Part shown: positions 34,779-44,576 of the stretch, piece after piece
Layout of the letters: each line of letters opens with the position of its first letter
How positions within the stretch are numbered: the stretch's first letter is position 1
Origin: Paulinella micropora
Taxonomy: Eukaryota > Cercozoa > Imbricatea > Euglyphida
Reading direction: 5' to 3'
Length of the DNA stretch: 64,000 nt
Assembly (NCBI GenBank): GCA_009731375.1
Contig: BJOX01000025.1
Span: 209,978-273,977 of the forward strand
The notes under the pieces: model-generated
The model's input: only the letters and a program-made list of their open reading frames with translations
Database searches by the model: none
What the model was told of the DNA's origin: nothing
Program-made: the position numbers and the translations under genes

Positions 34779-37533
34779 CTCATACGAGGCCCTACACCTA
34801 GGGGTAGCATCGGAAGGGAAACAGGTGGCCATTACACACGCATATGAGGCACATATGCCAACGGACGCGGTGTCTAAAGATGGTTCAAACCTGTCAGACA
34901 AGAGAGAGGCGGAGGTCTATACGGCTACAGTCTCTACACAATGGCATAAAAAGTCGATAGACGATCTCATTGAAAAGAGGAAAGAGGAGATTATATGCAT
35001 GGGAAAAAGGTGCCCATCGTTGGCGAGATTTGAAGAAGGAGCAGGAGCCGATGCATATATTACCAACGGGTATTGCTTTCACGTAAAGGTGGAAGAGAAG
35101 GACAGACAGGAGTTTATACCGAGGAGAAGGGGACGACTCCCTGATATCCCGGCAGAAGATATTAAAAGCTTTATTACCGAATTCTGGGGTGACGAGCCTA
35201 CGTGGCCGCGCTCACTGACAGAAGTGAAAAAGTGCCTGCGCACTCTTTTTGAAAATAATAAACCATATACGGTCATACTCCCGTACAATGAGAAGGCGAT
35301 ATGGGCGCAGGAGATACGAGACCGGCTTATTGATCATCCGATACCGGTGCCCTCACGGAAGCAACACTTAGTGGTGGCTTGTCGTCTCAGGACTCGTGAG
35401 CAGAGCAGTGCATACAAGCGGAAGCTCAGAGACCAGGACAAGTTGAAATTGATTCCTCAAGCATTCACATGCTTCGATGGTTTCTACACCCGAAAAGCTC
35501 CGTTGCAATATGCGAGATTAATGGATATGTTGGTAGGTCTGGCGGAGGATGACGAACCAGACACTGCCACATATGAAAAAACGGGAATGGACGATATATC
35601 AGAAGAAGAGTTGGGCTTGGAGGAGGACAGAGCACCCCTCAAGCATCACAAGAGAATGTCAGAGGAGGAGTTTAAGGCGGCGATAGACGAGAAATTGGCA
35701 GGAGGAGCAGGTACGGAGAAGGAGAAAGAGGTTTTGAAAGAGAGATTGAAGGCGAACAAAATGATTTTTGACCCCCCTCAAGCGGGAGGTGTCAAGCCGG
35801 AAGACTTCACCGCGGTTATTTGTAAAATACCAGGTGCTGAGCCTTCACCGGCGCCACGACGGGCAAATCTGAGTATACATGAAGCAAAGATCGCAGAAGA
35901 ACAAGCACGGCAGTTACTCGATGAGGATTTCATTGAGAGATCGACATCTCCAATAGTTTCCCAACCGAGACTGGTGCCTAAACCGGGAGGAGAATGGCGC
36001 TTAACGGTTAACTATGCCCGCGTCAATAAAATTTTAGAGGAGGAACGAAATCCATTACCTACTCTTGAAGAAGGAAGGCGAGTATTGCGGAACGCCAAGC
36101 TATACTCAGTCATTGATCTGAAGAATGGCTTCTGGCAAATTCCACTGGATGAAAAGTCCAGATGGCTGACTGCATTTGTAGTAGGAATGGAGATATATCA
36201 GTGGAAAGTACTTCCGATGGGACTCAAACAGGCCCCGGGACTCTTTCAGAAAGCGATGCAAAGCATGCTGAGTAGCAAATATGATGACCAGACAGAGGGA
36301 GGTTTCATGAGGAGAAGAGGACAGAAGGCGGGAGAGTACGCATTTTGTTACATCGATGACATTATCGTGTACTCCAATACGATGGAAGAGCACATCGACC
36401 ATCTAACAGACATTTTCAGGCGTATCAAACTATTTGGCCTGAAATGTAATTTGAAGAAATGTCAACTCGCAAAGACAAGCGTGACATATTTGGGGTACGA
36501 AATCTCTTACAATAGAGTCTCGATATCCAAAGAGAAGAGGGAGGAGATCATGAGCCGGCAGAGGCCGAAGAATCGCACAGAGCTGCACTCATTTCTTGCG
36601 ATGGCGCAATATTACAGCCAGTTCATACCCAATTGGGGTGCAACTCGGGCTAAGTTGGAGAGAATGATCGACTTCGGTGATTTTGAGAAGTGGGATGATG
36701 AAGCCTTAGAAGCGTACAACACGCTCAAAGATCTCATCTACAAAGATCCGAAGGATGGCGGACTCGTGCTGATGATGCCCGACTTTTCGAAGCAATTCGT
36801 AGTCGACACAGACGCATCAAAGTTCGCGATCGGCGCAGTCTTACAACAGGAAGATGAGGAGAAAAAGTTGCGCCCGATCATGTTTATAAGTAGAAAGTTG
36901 TGCTCGGCGGAGCGAAACTATTGTACGAGACAGAGAGAGGCACTGGCGGTGGTCTGGGCCCTCAAACGGTTGAGAGAGTATTTATGGGGTGGACCTCAGT
37001 TTATAGTAAGGACTGATCACCAGAATTTACTATGGCTGATGAATCATGAACAGACTGGCCGTCTAGCGAGATGGCAGGCATTCTTGTCATGTTTCAATTT
37101 TACAATGGTCCATCTACCCGGCAAGCGAAATGTTGTCGCTGACAGCCTCTCCAGGCTAGAGTTTCACTCAGAAGTGGCAGCTCTCGTATCATCAGCAGAA
37201 ATGGAGGATCTATCCCCAGACTGCACATACGAAGTGCATCATATCGAGTCGATGCAGATGGCGAGAGGGGTCCGATATAACCGATCGGGTCTACGTCATA
37301 GCCCGCAAGGTCCGGATCATGGGATATGTTGTACAGCACATGTCCTCGAGGATGCTGAGTGGTCCTATGAAGCATATGAGAATATGAAGGCGGAGATAAA
37401 ACAAGAAGAGATTAAGCAAGAAGCATATGCGGAACCCCCGCAGGAGAACAAGGAGGAGTTAGACGAAAACCCTGAGAGGATAGGAGTGCAGCTAGAGGAT
37501 GGGACTATCCACATAGCCCCACTCACTGCATGA
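34699..37533 (+). CDS. pol: reverse transcriptase - RNase H
   Basis: Reverse transcriptase with RNase H. The frame opens inside the protease ORF. Counted from 34699, RT fingers and palm occupy about residues 410-610: LVPKPGGEWRLTVNYARVN, then YSVIDLKNGFWQIP with the first catalytic Asp, then the YIDD box at 551-554. The RNase H connection follows: VDTDAS at 702-707, EALAVVWALK, RTDHQNL and HLPGKRNVVADSLSR. The first ~370 residues are a long N-terminal extension with Glu/Lys-rich stretches. A TGA at 37531-37533 separates it from integrase, which continues in the same frame. All recognised catalytic residues are present. Confidence 0.93.
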   Translation: MIAPPKRVIYGVEPGEEYTVDSLHAIDSYEALHLGVASEGKQVAITHAYEAHMPTDAVSKDGSNLSDKREAEVYTATVSTQWHKKSIDDLIEKRKEEIICMGKRCPSLARFEEGAGADAYITNGYCFHVKVEEKDRQEFIPRRRGRLPDIPAEDIKSFITEFWGDEPTWPRSLTEVKKCLRTLFENNKPYTVILPYNEKAIWAQEIRDRLIDHPIPVPSRKQHLVVACRLRTREQSSAYKRKLRDQDKLKLIPQAFTCFDGFYTRKAPLQYARLMDMLVGLAEDDEPDTATYEKTGMDDISEEELGLEEDRAPLKHHKRMSEEEFKAAIDEKLAGGAGTEKEKEVLKERLKANKMIFDPPQAGGVKPEDFTAVICKIPGAEPSPAPRRANLSIHEAKIAEEQARQLLDEDFIERSTSPIVSQPRLVPKPGGEWRLTVNYARVNKILEEERNPLPTLEEGRRVLRNAKLYSVIDLKNGFWQIPLDEKSRWLTAFVVGMEIYQWKVLPMGLKQAPGLFQKAMQSMLSSKYDDQTEGGFMRRRGQKAGEYAFCYIDDIIVYSNTMEEHIDHLTDIFRRIKLFGLKCNLKKCQLAKTSVTYLGYEISYNRVSISKEKREEIMSRQRPKNRTELHSFLAMAQYYSQFIPNWGATRAKLERMIDFGDFEKWDDEALEAYNTLKDLIYKDPKDGGLVLMMPDFSKQFVVDTDASKFAIGAVLQQEDEEKKLRPIMFISRKLCSAERNYCTRQREALAVVWALKRLREYLWGGPQFIVRTDHQNLLWLMNHEQTGRLARWQAFLSCFNFTMVHLPGKRNVVADSLSRLEFHSEVAALVSSAEMEDLSPDCTYEVHHIESMQMARGVRYNRSGLRHSPQGPDHGICCTAHVLEDAEWSYEAYENMKAEIKQEEIKQEAYAEPPQENKEELDENPERIGVQLEDGTIHIAPLTA

Positions 37534-37605
37534 AGACAGCAACAGGCTCTCGATCCGGAGTTCAAAGAGCTAATACAGCTATACAAGAACCCGAATGAGC
37601 TGAAA

Positions 37606-38742
37606 ATGAAGAAGGAGATTAAGGAGCAACAGAAGGAGATGGGGTGGAGAGATGGTCTCTTGTGGTACAAAGGCCAACACGGGCGCTATGCATCACAACC
37701 AGACAAATGGACTCTCTGGGTTCCTGAGAAACTCAGACACATCATTTTTGTCGCTGCTCATAACTGCCCACTACTGGCGCACCCGGGCCGACAAAGAACG
37801 CATATGTTCATTTCGAGACGATTCTGGTGGAAGAAGATGAAGGAGAATATTGATGAACAGGTCAATGCATGCATCCCATGCAAGACATCCAAAACACCAT
37901 TGAAGGCGAATTTTGGCCTGATCGGGACTTTTCCTTTACACTTAGGAATGTTCGAGTTCAAGGTCACGACGGAAAGTTACAGATACCTTCTAACGGCCAT
38001 AGACAGAGCCACCAACTATGTATGGGTGGTCCCAGTCAAAGACGTTACGGGCGAAACAGCAGCCAAGGTGTTGATTGACAGGATCATCTCACAGATTGGG
38101 GTGCCGAGAAAAATATGCTCAGATCGAGGCTCTGACTTTAGTAATGAAGTCATCGACAAGCTATCTGCATATTACGGCATGAAATGGCAATATGTCACCG
38201 CCTATAACCCCAGAGCGAACGGCAAGATAGAGCGGGTGCATAGACCCCTCAAGGCCGCGCTGAAGATGTATTGTATGAAGAAGGAGAACCAAAAGGCATG
38301 GGTGGAGGCAGCATCCTCGTTTGCCTTTGCTATGAATTGCCTACCCTCTACAGCGTTAGGTAGTTCAAAAGGTTCCGTCTCGCTATACCAATTGGTATAT
38401 GGGCGTGAGCCCGCCATCCCAGCCTCACTGCTGCACCCAAAAGATTCATGGGCAGATCAGGATGAGCTGTTTGGGGTGAGACTTCGGGCGAAGATGGAGG
38501 CGGAGCAAATAGTACAGGCGCATAGGGAGGCGGAGCGCAGGAAGACTGATGCTGAAGGTGTCAGGCAGGCACACCTGGATCAAGTCAGATTTCAGGTCGG
38601 GGATATTGTATTACTGTACCATCCTCAGGTTCCTCAGGGAGTCAGCTCGAAGCTGTTCATCCACTGGAAAGGACCATACCAGATCATGGAACAGATGGGG
38701 CCCTTGAATTATAAATCAGGGGCAGAGGGAAAGTTCAAATAG
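37606..38742 (+). CDS. int: retrotransposon integrase
   Basis: It lies in the same frame as RT after an in-frame TGA; the first ATG is at 37606. An HHCC-like zinc region (HNCPLLAHPGRQRTH ... CIPC) is at the N-terminus. The core has D173 (CSDRGSDF) and E209 (NGKIERVHR) with the canonical 35-residue spacing. The first catalytic Asp expected about 55 residues earlier appears as Glu117 in MFEFKV. A C-terminal SH3-like segment (FQVGDIVLLY ... WKGPYQI) follows. The frame breaks at about 38735 and coding continues in another frame (38738-39656). Confidence 0.88.
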   Translation: MKKEIKEQQKEMGWRDGLLWYKGQHGRYASQPDKWTLWVPEKLRHIIFVAAHNCPLLAHPGRQRTHMFISRRFWWKKMKENIDEQVNACIPCKTSKTPLKANFGLIGTFPLHLGMFEFKVTTESYRYLLTAIDRATNYVWVVPVKDVTGETAAKVLIDRIISQIGVPRKICSDRGSDFSNEVIDKLSAYYGMKWQYVTAYNPRANGKIERVHRPLKAALKMYCMKKENQKAWVEAASSFAFAMNCLPSTALGSSKGSVSLYQLVYGREPAIPASLLHPKDSWADQDELFGVRLRAKMEAEQIVQAHREAERRKTDAEGVRQAHLDQVRFQVGDIVLLYHPQVPQGVSSKLFIHWKGPYQIMEQMGPLNYKSGAEGKFK

Positions 38743-39656
38743 TCAATGTACGAAGGCTGATTAAGTATGATCCCTTCCTACTTGAAGATGAGTCCGTTGA
38801 TCAAGCACTCAAACGGATGGAGGCTGACTTTAAAGAGGTCCCACCAATCCGTCAGGAGGATATCTCGGAACGGGATGCCTACAGGGCACCAATTGCGGAG
38901 AAGGAGGAGGCTGAGCTGGAGAACAAGCGGGCCACCGACCGCAAAAGCGCGGCGGGGACTCAGACCCGCAAAAGGGAGGAGTCGAACGTGCCGGAAGGAA
39001 AGTTCACTGAGGCGCAAATAAGGAGAGCGCAAAATGACCTTATCTACGACCGACCGAGAAAGACGATAAGGACGGCACGTTCGCAAGGAGTCCATCAAGA
39101 GGGGAGCGATGACGGAGATCAAGACCCTCGCGCGGGCCATGACACTCTCGTTCACCCTAGTTGGAAAGAAGGAGATGCGATTGGACATATTTCATGGGCC
39201 AAAGACGCTTTTTACTTGGTGAGGCCTGCGGCTCAACACGTAGCCGATGACACGCTCTCAGATTTATATCTCATGAGAGTCATGGCAGTACCTCACAAAC
39301 GCCATACGCGATCGAATCGAATTTCGACTGCGGCACAAATAATACAACCAGTCTTACATTTCTGGAGGAGTCTGGATCCAGTGGAAGATCCTAAAGTAAG
39401 ACAATACCTTCCAGTATATAAAGACGCCAAGAAACTTGAGACATGGGATGATACCATATCTCCCACAGATAAAGATCATACCGCGTGGACCATACAAGCA
39501 CTACCACGAGGGGTGCTGGACATTCCTTTTGACTTGGCACAAGGCGCAATCCCTCACAAAATTTGGAACGTCCTCGAACAGTCTACCTTAGACTTAACTT
39601 TGGTTGGAGGTCCTCCACCAGGTAAAGCAGTCCGCGCGCGTAAACGGCGTCTATAG
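38738..39656 (+). CDS. 3' ORF after integrase, unknown
   Basis: The frame continues the integrase C-terminus after a single-base shift. An internal ATG is at 38817. It codes a highly charged region rich in Glu/Arg/Ala, then a more globular part (about 39160-39650) with several Trp and Pro residues. No chromodomain or envelope-like membrane segment is seen, so it is not an obvious env. It may be an integrase tail extension. Confidence 0.55.
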
Positions 39657-40441
39657 TAAGTATTTCTTTCTCTAGAATTATTGTGGACCTGATCGATTGC
39701 GAATATAGCATTGATCCAATATCGTCCCGACAACCTTACTTAGATATTAAAGCTACTACAGCATTCATTCTTCTAGAGATTAACAAGACACAGCTGACAA
39801 AAAAATAAGCATTCTATTCTCTTGCTTCGGCAGAGACAGACGAGACGGCCACGAAACAGCACCGTTACGGGATCGCTATTTGAGTGAGCGATGGTGTTTC
39901 CTGGATACGACCCGCATTAGCACCAGAATGATGATCTCATTAAAGACTCTACAGTCTAATCAAACTGCTACACCGGATTCCATCAATCTCTACTTGTATC
40001 GGCATATCGCAAGGTTAGGGCGCACTCAACCCAACTTCGGATATAGTCGTCAGACTTGATCACCTGACACTATATTAAATGATACCGACTTATACAAGGG
40101 TATGTCTTTACAAAAAGTACATGTATTTATGAAAACCGACGACCGGTTATTACATATATATGGAAATGGCGACATTACATTATTACTCAACCATAAAACA
40201 TTATACTTGGACATACTGCACAAATATCTTATCGACAGAAGAAAGAGGAAGATTTTAATATAGATACTGAATGTGCTAGAGTATATATACGATTGGTACC
40301 GGGGCAAGTATCATTGTTGTTTTATAACGGCTAATTCGCGGGTTGATGTATCTTCATACATAAGTCTAAACAAATCTTAGTCAGAAAAGAAATCAGTTTA
40401 AAGCGTATTATGTCGGAAACGAAGTTCCGCCATAAAAAACT
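39657..40441 (+). other. retrotransposon 3' untranslated region
   Basis: AT-rich sequence with no convincing ORF between the last ORF and the polypurine tract. Confidence 0.6.
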
Positions 40442-40450
40442 GGGAGGGGG
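40442..40450 (+). promoter_or_regulatory. polypurine tract
   Basis: GGGAGGGGG three bases before the 3' LTR, the normal plus-strand priming position. Confidence 0.8.
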
Positions 40451-40453
40451 TAC

Positions 40454-40670
40454 TGTGGACATCACCCCCCGAATTATCCGGTAAAAAACTTATTTATAGA
40501 TTTCGTCTGGCCGGACACGTCTGAAATGCCAATTTGATCCTGGTCTTTTGGCGGCTTTTTGTCTTCGCGTCACTGAGCTAATATAACGAGACATCATTCT
40601 CTTTTTGAGGACTGTGTTTGGTTATATTACCGACTTACTCTTCCATTGAGCTATCGTTGGGGATAGTACA
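40454..40670 (+). repeat. 3' LTR
   Basis: 217 bp, two substitutions from the 5' LTR, followed by GTAT (40671-40674). Confidence 0.95.
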
Positions 40671-40674
40671 GTAT

Positions 40675-41485
40675 CAAAAGAGACTGGGTCTGTCAATTCC
40701 AGTCTGTGGATGTGCGCTCGTTCCTTTTGCGAAGCTTCTTGCATCGCTGGTTCTGGGAATGATGTCAGAAGATCTTGTTTTTTCTGAATTGGCTGGCTCT
40801 TAGTCTAGGGATTTTCGGGAGGCGCTGCTTTTTCTGGTGCTTTATAGTCAGAGCTATGTTTTTCATTCATTGCGTCACGAGTCGTGGGGGTGCGGCCGTT
40901 GCTTCCCTGAGGCGGATTCATTTTCTAGACATCATGCATCGCTTGCGTCATAAGGATTCTAAGAGTACGTTCAATTACTTACATATGTGCAAGGCGCTGC
41001 TGGGTGCTAATGGCTCCCCACCTCTTCTGTTTGCTTTAGCCAGAGTCACTGAACCTATCCTCTCTAGGCTCTTAAGTCTCATGTGCGTATAGTTTGTTTC
41101 GTTCCACGCATGACTACGCTTCACAGAAGCGACCTTAGTAGGGTCGGGTTTGGATTTTCCTTTTAGTTAATTTAGTCTGTTTTGCTCAAGTTCACTATGA
41201 TTCATCCGAGGCTAGTTGTTTATATATATAATATAATAATTACTTTAATTTGTTCTCTATATCTTTTCTTTTCAGTAAATTTAAAGTTCACTCTAATGTA
41301 TACGTATTAAATATTATTGAGTAACATTTTTAGCAATGTCGAACTTTATAATTACCTGAGCAGGAAGGTCCTAGCTAGCAATAGGCTAGATAGGGAGGTT
41401 GCTGACTATCTAGATTATCAGCTCTTCCTTTCTGCGAGGAAAAAAGCAGAAATATTTTTGCCTGTATATTATTAATATTTCTTCC

Positions 41486-41516
<31 letters not shown>

Positions 41517-41858
41517 TTCTTTAATTTTAATATATAAGTTGATGCATTCAGCTATAGCCTTTGGCAGGATCCGGACATCTTCAAGGACACACTTGATCAT
41601 GAGGTACCGCGTACCTGTTCTAGCTATAGATATCGATTTCTTTGAGTTGCTAGAGTTGGATTGATATAGTTAACGTTTCTTCTCTTTGAGTAGCTCATTT
41701 TCCAGCTTCTAGATCTCCAACTAGTCCAGCAAGACTCAGCAACTAGATCTAGTAGTATTCGATCTAGAGCAAGATCCTAGAGCTCACATGGCACTTGCAT
41801 GCATATGCCTCTTTAGCTAGCTACAGTTTACAGGGTATATATATATATATATATATAT
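40675..41858. other. host sequence between the two mobile elements
   Basis: No gene recognised. It contains a polypyrimidine-cag stretch (tttcttttcag at about 41268-41278) and ggattttccttttagtt (about 41152-41168). Both resemble the sequence in front of the candidate exon at 63124, so they may be diverged copies of its 3' splice region. An AT repeat (41836-41858) precedes the virus-like element. Confidence 0.45.
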
Positions 41859-41864
41859 TTATAT
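41859..41864. repeat. 6-bp target site duplication TTATAT, left
   Basis: TTATAT immediately outside the left terminal repeat, repeated at 62458-62463 immediately outside the right one. A 6-bp duplication is the rule for Polinton/Maverick insertions. The doubled T breaks the AT microsatellite, so the match is not merely microsatellite periodicity. Confidence 0.8.
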
Positions 41865-41962
41865 AGTAGTATAGGGTCGCACTTCGGCACACTTTTTCAA
41901 TACATACACCCCCCGCCCCCAGAGACACACACGGCCGGCCCGGACGGGACAAAATGGCAACG
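41865..41962 (+). repeat. left terminal inverted repeat
   Basis: 98 bp starting AGTAGTATAGGGTCGC and ending AAAATGGCAACG. It matches the reverse complement of 62362-62457 at roughly nine in ten positions with small indels. Polintons typically begin 5'-AG. Confidence 0.92.
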
Positions 41963-42244
41963 AAAGGTAAGTAGTGGAAACGGACAATAAAATGATACAC
42001 ATAGCCTTTCTCAAGATTGAACACAGTCACAGCTGTCAATTTGCGAAAAAAGAAATATATCGGGTTTTGCGAATTTTCTTTACTTTTTTTGTTAAAGTTT
42101 CTGTTAGATAGAAAAATGAAATAGAATTAATCAGCCAAAACTTCAACCATATGATTATACCAAAATCGTCTAATCATATAAGCGTTTTCGCTTCTGTTTT
42201 TCTGTTTTTTGCGAACCATAAAGCTTATTCATACCCCTCATATA

Positions 42245-42727
42245 ATGTCATTAAATCTCATACCAAACAATGTAAAAGATAAATATATTTGGAAAGAACA
42301 GTTTAAAGCAAGTAGCTATAGCTTGAATAAACTAAATGAATTGAAAATAAAGGCAGATAAAAAGATTGAAAAAGACGAAGCGATAATTGAGAATATGAAG
42401 AAAGAGTTGATGAATAAGAAGGAGAGGCGAGATGCGTTGAAAGAGACGATATATGAAAGAGAGGAGAGAAACGAGATAGAAGAAGACTTAATGGAGGATA
42501 GACGAAATAAGTTGAAGAAAAGAAAGATTGAGAGTGAAATAAGATTGATGAAGCATTGGAAGAAGCAGAATAGAGGAACGATAGTGGCAGAGGAGCTTGT
42601 TAAGATGGAAAAAATGATTGAAAAAGGAACGACATTTACAGAAGCATGTATGATGATGAAAAGATTAGATGAAATAGGGATAGACGTAGGGGAAGGTAAT
42701 AGAAATATGAATAAAGCGTATAGATAA
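42245..42727 (+). CDS. coiled-coil protein, unknown
   Basis: ATG at 42245 (MSLNLIPNN) is chosen because the frame upstream has no other ATG. The 160-residue product is almost wholly charged helix: Lys/Glu heptads from about residue 30 to 120, then a short helical C-terminus. It is the first gene inside the left terminal repeat. No domain is recognised. A DNA-bridging, scaffolding or regulatory role would be a guess. Confidence 0.7.
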   Translation: MSLNLIPNNVKDKYIWKEQFKASSYSLNKLNELKIKADKKIEKDEAIIENMKKELMNKKERRDALKETIYEREERNEIEEDLMEDRRNKLKKRKIESEIRLMKHWKKQNRGTIVAEELVKMEKMIEKGTTFTEACMMMKRLDEIGIDVGEGNRNMNKAYR

Positions 42728-42766
42728 TTGATTTTATATAAGTCCTGGGCACGACATTAAACTACC

Positions 42767-42811
42767 CCTACACATACATACATAGTTTGTCCCTGTGTAT
42801 GTATGTGTAGG
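42767..42811 (+). promoter_or_regulatory. 16-bp perfect hairpin before a start codon
   Basis: Arms 42767-42782 and 42796-42811 are exact reverse complements (CCTACACATACATACA) around a 13-nt loop. The second arm ends five bases before the ATG at 42817. It could be a terminator for the preceding gene, a promoter element or a translational control hairpin. Confidence 0.6.
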
Positions 42812-42816
42812 TCGCA

Positions 42817-43359
42817 ATGCCTCCGAAGAAGAAGGAAGAAGAGCCTGTTCAGGTAATCTCTTTCTTTTTTTGTTGCTGCTCACATCGATGTTTGTATGTT
42901 TAGGATATTACTAAGGGGGTTGCTGGTATGAACTTTGTTGGAAATGTTGGCGCAAAGAAAGGAGCGAAAAAGGGAGGTAAAAAAGGAGGTAGAAAGAAGG
43001 GAACTCCTAACTCTATTATGAGGTTTGATCCTATGTACGCAGTCATCGACAAAGAAAGTGGAACCGCTGTGGTGTATGACGAACCTGACGAAAAAAGGAT
43101 CGCATTGGCGGTATGGGGTCATAAGTCAGCACCCCGCTACCCCGAGCTTTTTGTTGGTGTATTCGCAAACGGTCAGCATGTACTATTCCGAAATTTTGCG
43201 AACATTCTCGAACTTTCTCTGAAACTAAAGCTCGGAAAAATCAAAACAGTTTATTCAGCGCAAATGTACAATGTTGAGGAGGAGGAGGATGAGGAGGAGG
43301 AGGATGAAGAAGGTGAGAATGATGAGGCAGTTGTGGAGGATGAGGCGACTAATGTTTAG
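42817..43359 (+). CDS. basic/acidic bipartite protein with an intron
   Basis: Exon 1 is 42817-42852 (MPPKKKEEEPVQ) and exon 2 is 42904-43359. The 51-nt intron 42853-42903 has gtaatc at its start, a T-rich tract and a tttag end. Without splicing the frame meets TAG. The product (about 163 residues) has a Lys/Gly-rich N-terminus (KKGAKKGGKKGGRKKG) suited to DNA binding. A 90-residue globular middle (VWGHKSAPRYPELFVGVFAN) and a Glu/Asp-rich tail follow. It could be a chromatin-like or core protein. Confidence 0.65.
42853..42903 (+). other. candidate spliceosomal intron, 51 nt
   Basis: GT-AG ends and a pyrimidine tract. Removal joins two in-phase exons and avoids the in-frame TAG that overlaps the acceptor. 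Confidence 0.6.
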
Positions 43360-43463
43360 TTGCTTTCTCAAGTTTCATTTTGTTTTAATATTAAATAAGT
43401 GAACTCTGTTAAAATATATTAAATTGTCTTACTGGTTTTCAATTTCAATAAATTACAAATCCG

Positions 43464-44487
43464 TTATTTCTTTTTCTTCTTAATCCGGGCACTACTACGG
43501 ATATTTTCAGGCTTTATGTCTAATGATTTTAATAAGTGGCCTGTCTTTTTTTCCTTAGTTACTTCCTTGACTTTATCAGCTAGTTGAGGTTTAACTTCTT
43601 CCGGTTGTTGTTCTTTCATTTTGGACTTTAATAATTGTTGAGGACTGACTAGTTTGTTTTCACCAAGTATCAACTTAAAACCTTTCCGGCCTTTTACTGT
43701 ATATACTTTCTTTGAGTATTGAACATCACCCTTAGAAAAAACAGTGCTTTCTAGTTCTTTTCTTGCTGTTGAGCCCTTAGGAAATTTATTAAATAAGACC
43801 AGCTCTATATATTTCTTGATCGTTTTTCTTTTTACCCTCATAGACTTCCATAGGTGTAGCTTTTATTGTATTATGGTATGTATTGTTGTAATTTTCCACA
43901 ATTTCATAAATGTAAGGAACCCAAATGAAATTATCATTAACTTCCCACATACAATTTAAATCGTTCCTTATTGTTCTAATAAATCTATCTACTATGCCCA
44001 TAGTTTGGTGGTCGCCAACTTCGTTAGTTGTGTGTTGAATTCAGTTGTCTTTGAAGTATTCAGCGACTTGTCCTTTACATTCACTGCCGTTGTCGGACGT
44101 AATCCTTTTAGGTTTAGGCATTTTCTTTAATCCTTCTAATACTTCACTGGTTGTTTTATTTTTGATCGGTTCAATCCAACCACGACGAGAATAAACATCA
44201 ATCATTACTAAACCAAAGTTGTAGTTTTTGTTTCCTTTCTTAGCAGCTATTTTAGACATATCCATAAGGTCAATAAACATTTGGCTTAATGGTTCAGGCT
44301 CAGGAGCTAGTATAGTATTCCATTTTTTAGGGTTCTTAGATTGATGGTGTATTTCAGAAGCCTCTTCAATTTTCTGTTTTTCAAGTTCTTCTTCGTTTAG
44401 CGGAGACTCCGCCTCCGCACCTCCAGTTTCAGTATTTTATGTATTTCCTGTATCGCCTACATCGGTAGATGTATGCTTATGGTCCAT
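43464..44487 (-). pseudogene. retroviral-type (rve) integrase, broken
   Basis: Reading on the minus strand from ATG at 44487, a hydrophilic leader contains a TAA (44437-44439). The catalytic core follows: MFIDLMDMSK with the first Asp, a strand YNFGLVMIDVYSRRGW, and ITSDNGSE with the second Asp. An in-frame TGA (about 44036-44038) lies in the middle of the core. After it, GIVDRFIRTIRNDL stands where families have G-I-V-E-R-F, so the third catalytic residue is Asp in place of Glu, with 34 codons after the second Asp. A frameshift near 43838 leads to the C-terminal SH3-like part (43464-43841) with a Lys-rich end. Its role would be inserting the element via its terminal repeats. Confidence 0.85.
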
Positions 44488-44576
44488 TGCTATATGCGAC
44501 TAAAATAGAAAGGTAGTTTATCACGATATATAAAAGAGTAAATAATAAGTCGTGCATAAGTATATATATTAGAACT

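Larger units (their letters stand above)
30414..40670 (+). mobile_element. Ty3/gypsy-type LTR retrotransposon
   Basis: A 10,257-bp element bounded by 217-bp LTRs starting TG and ending CA, flanked by a 4-bp target duplication. The order gag, protease, RT, RNase H, integrase is that of Ty3/gypsy (Metaviridae). An extra ORF follows integrase. The LTRs differ at only two positions (30526/40566 and 30582/40622), so insertion is recent, yet the coding region has several frame changes and an in-frame TGA. The right end lies 1.2 kb from the virus-like element. Confidence 0.93.

Noticed and set aside
38817-39656. An envelope gene after integrase
   Set aside because: There is no signal peptide, no membrane anchor and no Cys-rich ectodomain in the predicted product.
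41951-41975. A coding start in the terminal repeat (ATGGCAACG followed by gtaagt in the left repeat)
   Set aside because: The right repeat has the same ATG but runs into TAA within a few codons and lacks the donor, and no matching acceptor before the first gene gives an open frame.
37531-44038. TGA read as a sense codon, because TGA interrupts both the retrotransposon pol and the integrase core of the virus-like element
   Set aside because: TAA and TAG also interrupt genes here, single-base frameshifts are at least as common, and TGA is a natural terminator for the transporter and other ORFs.
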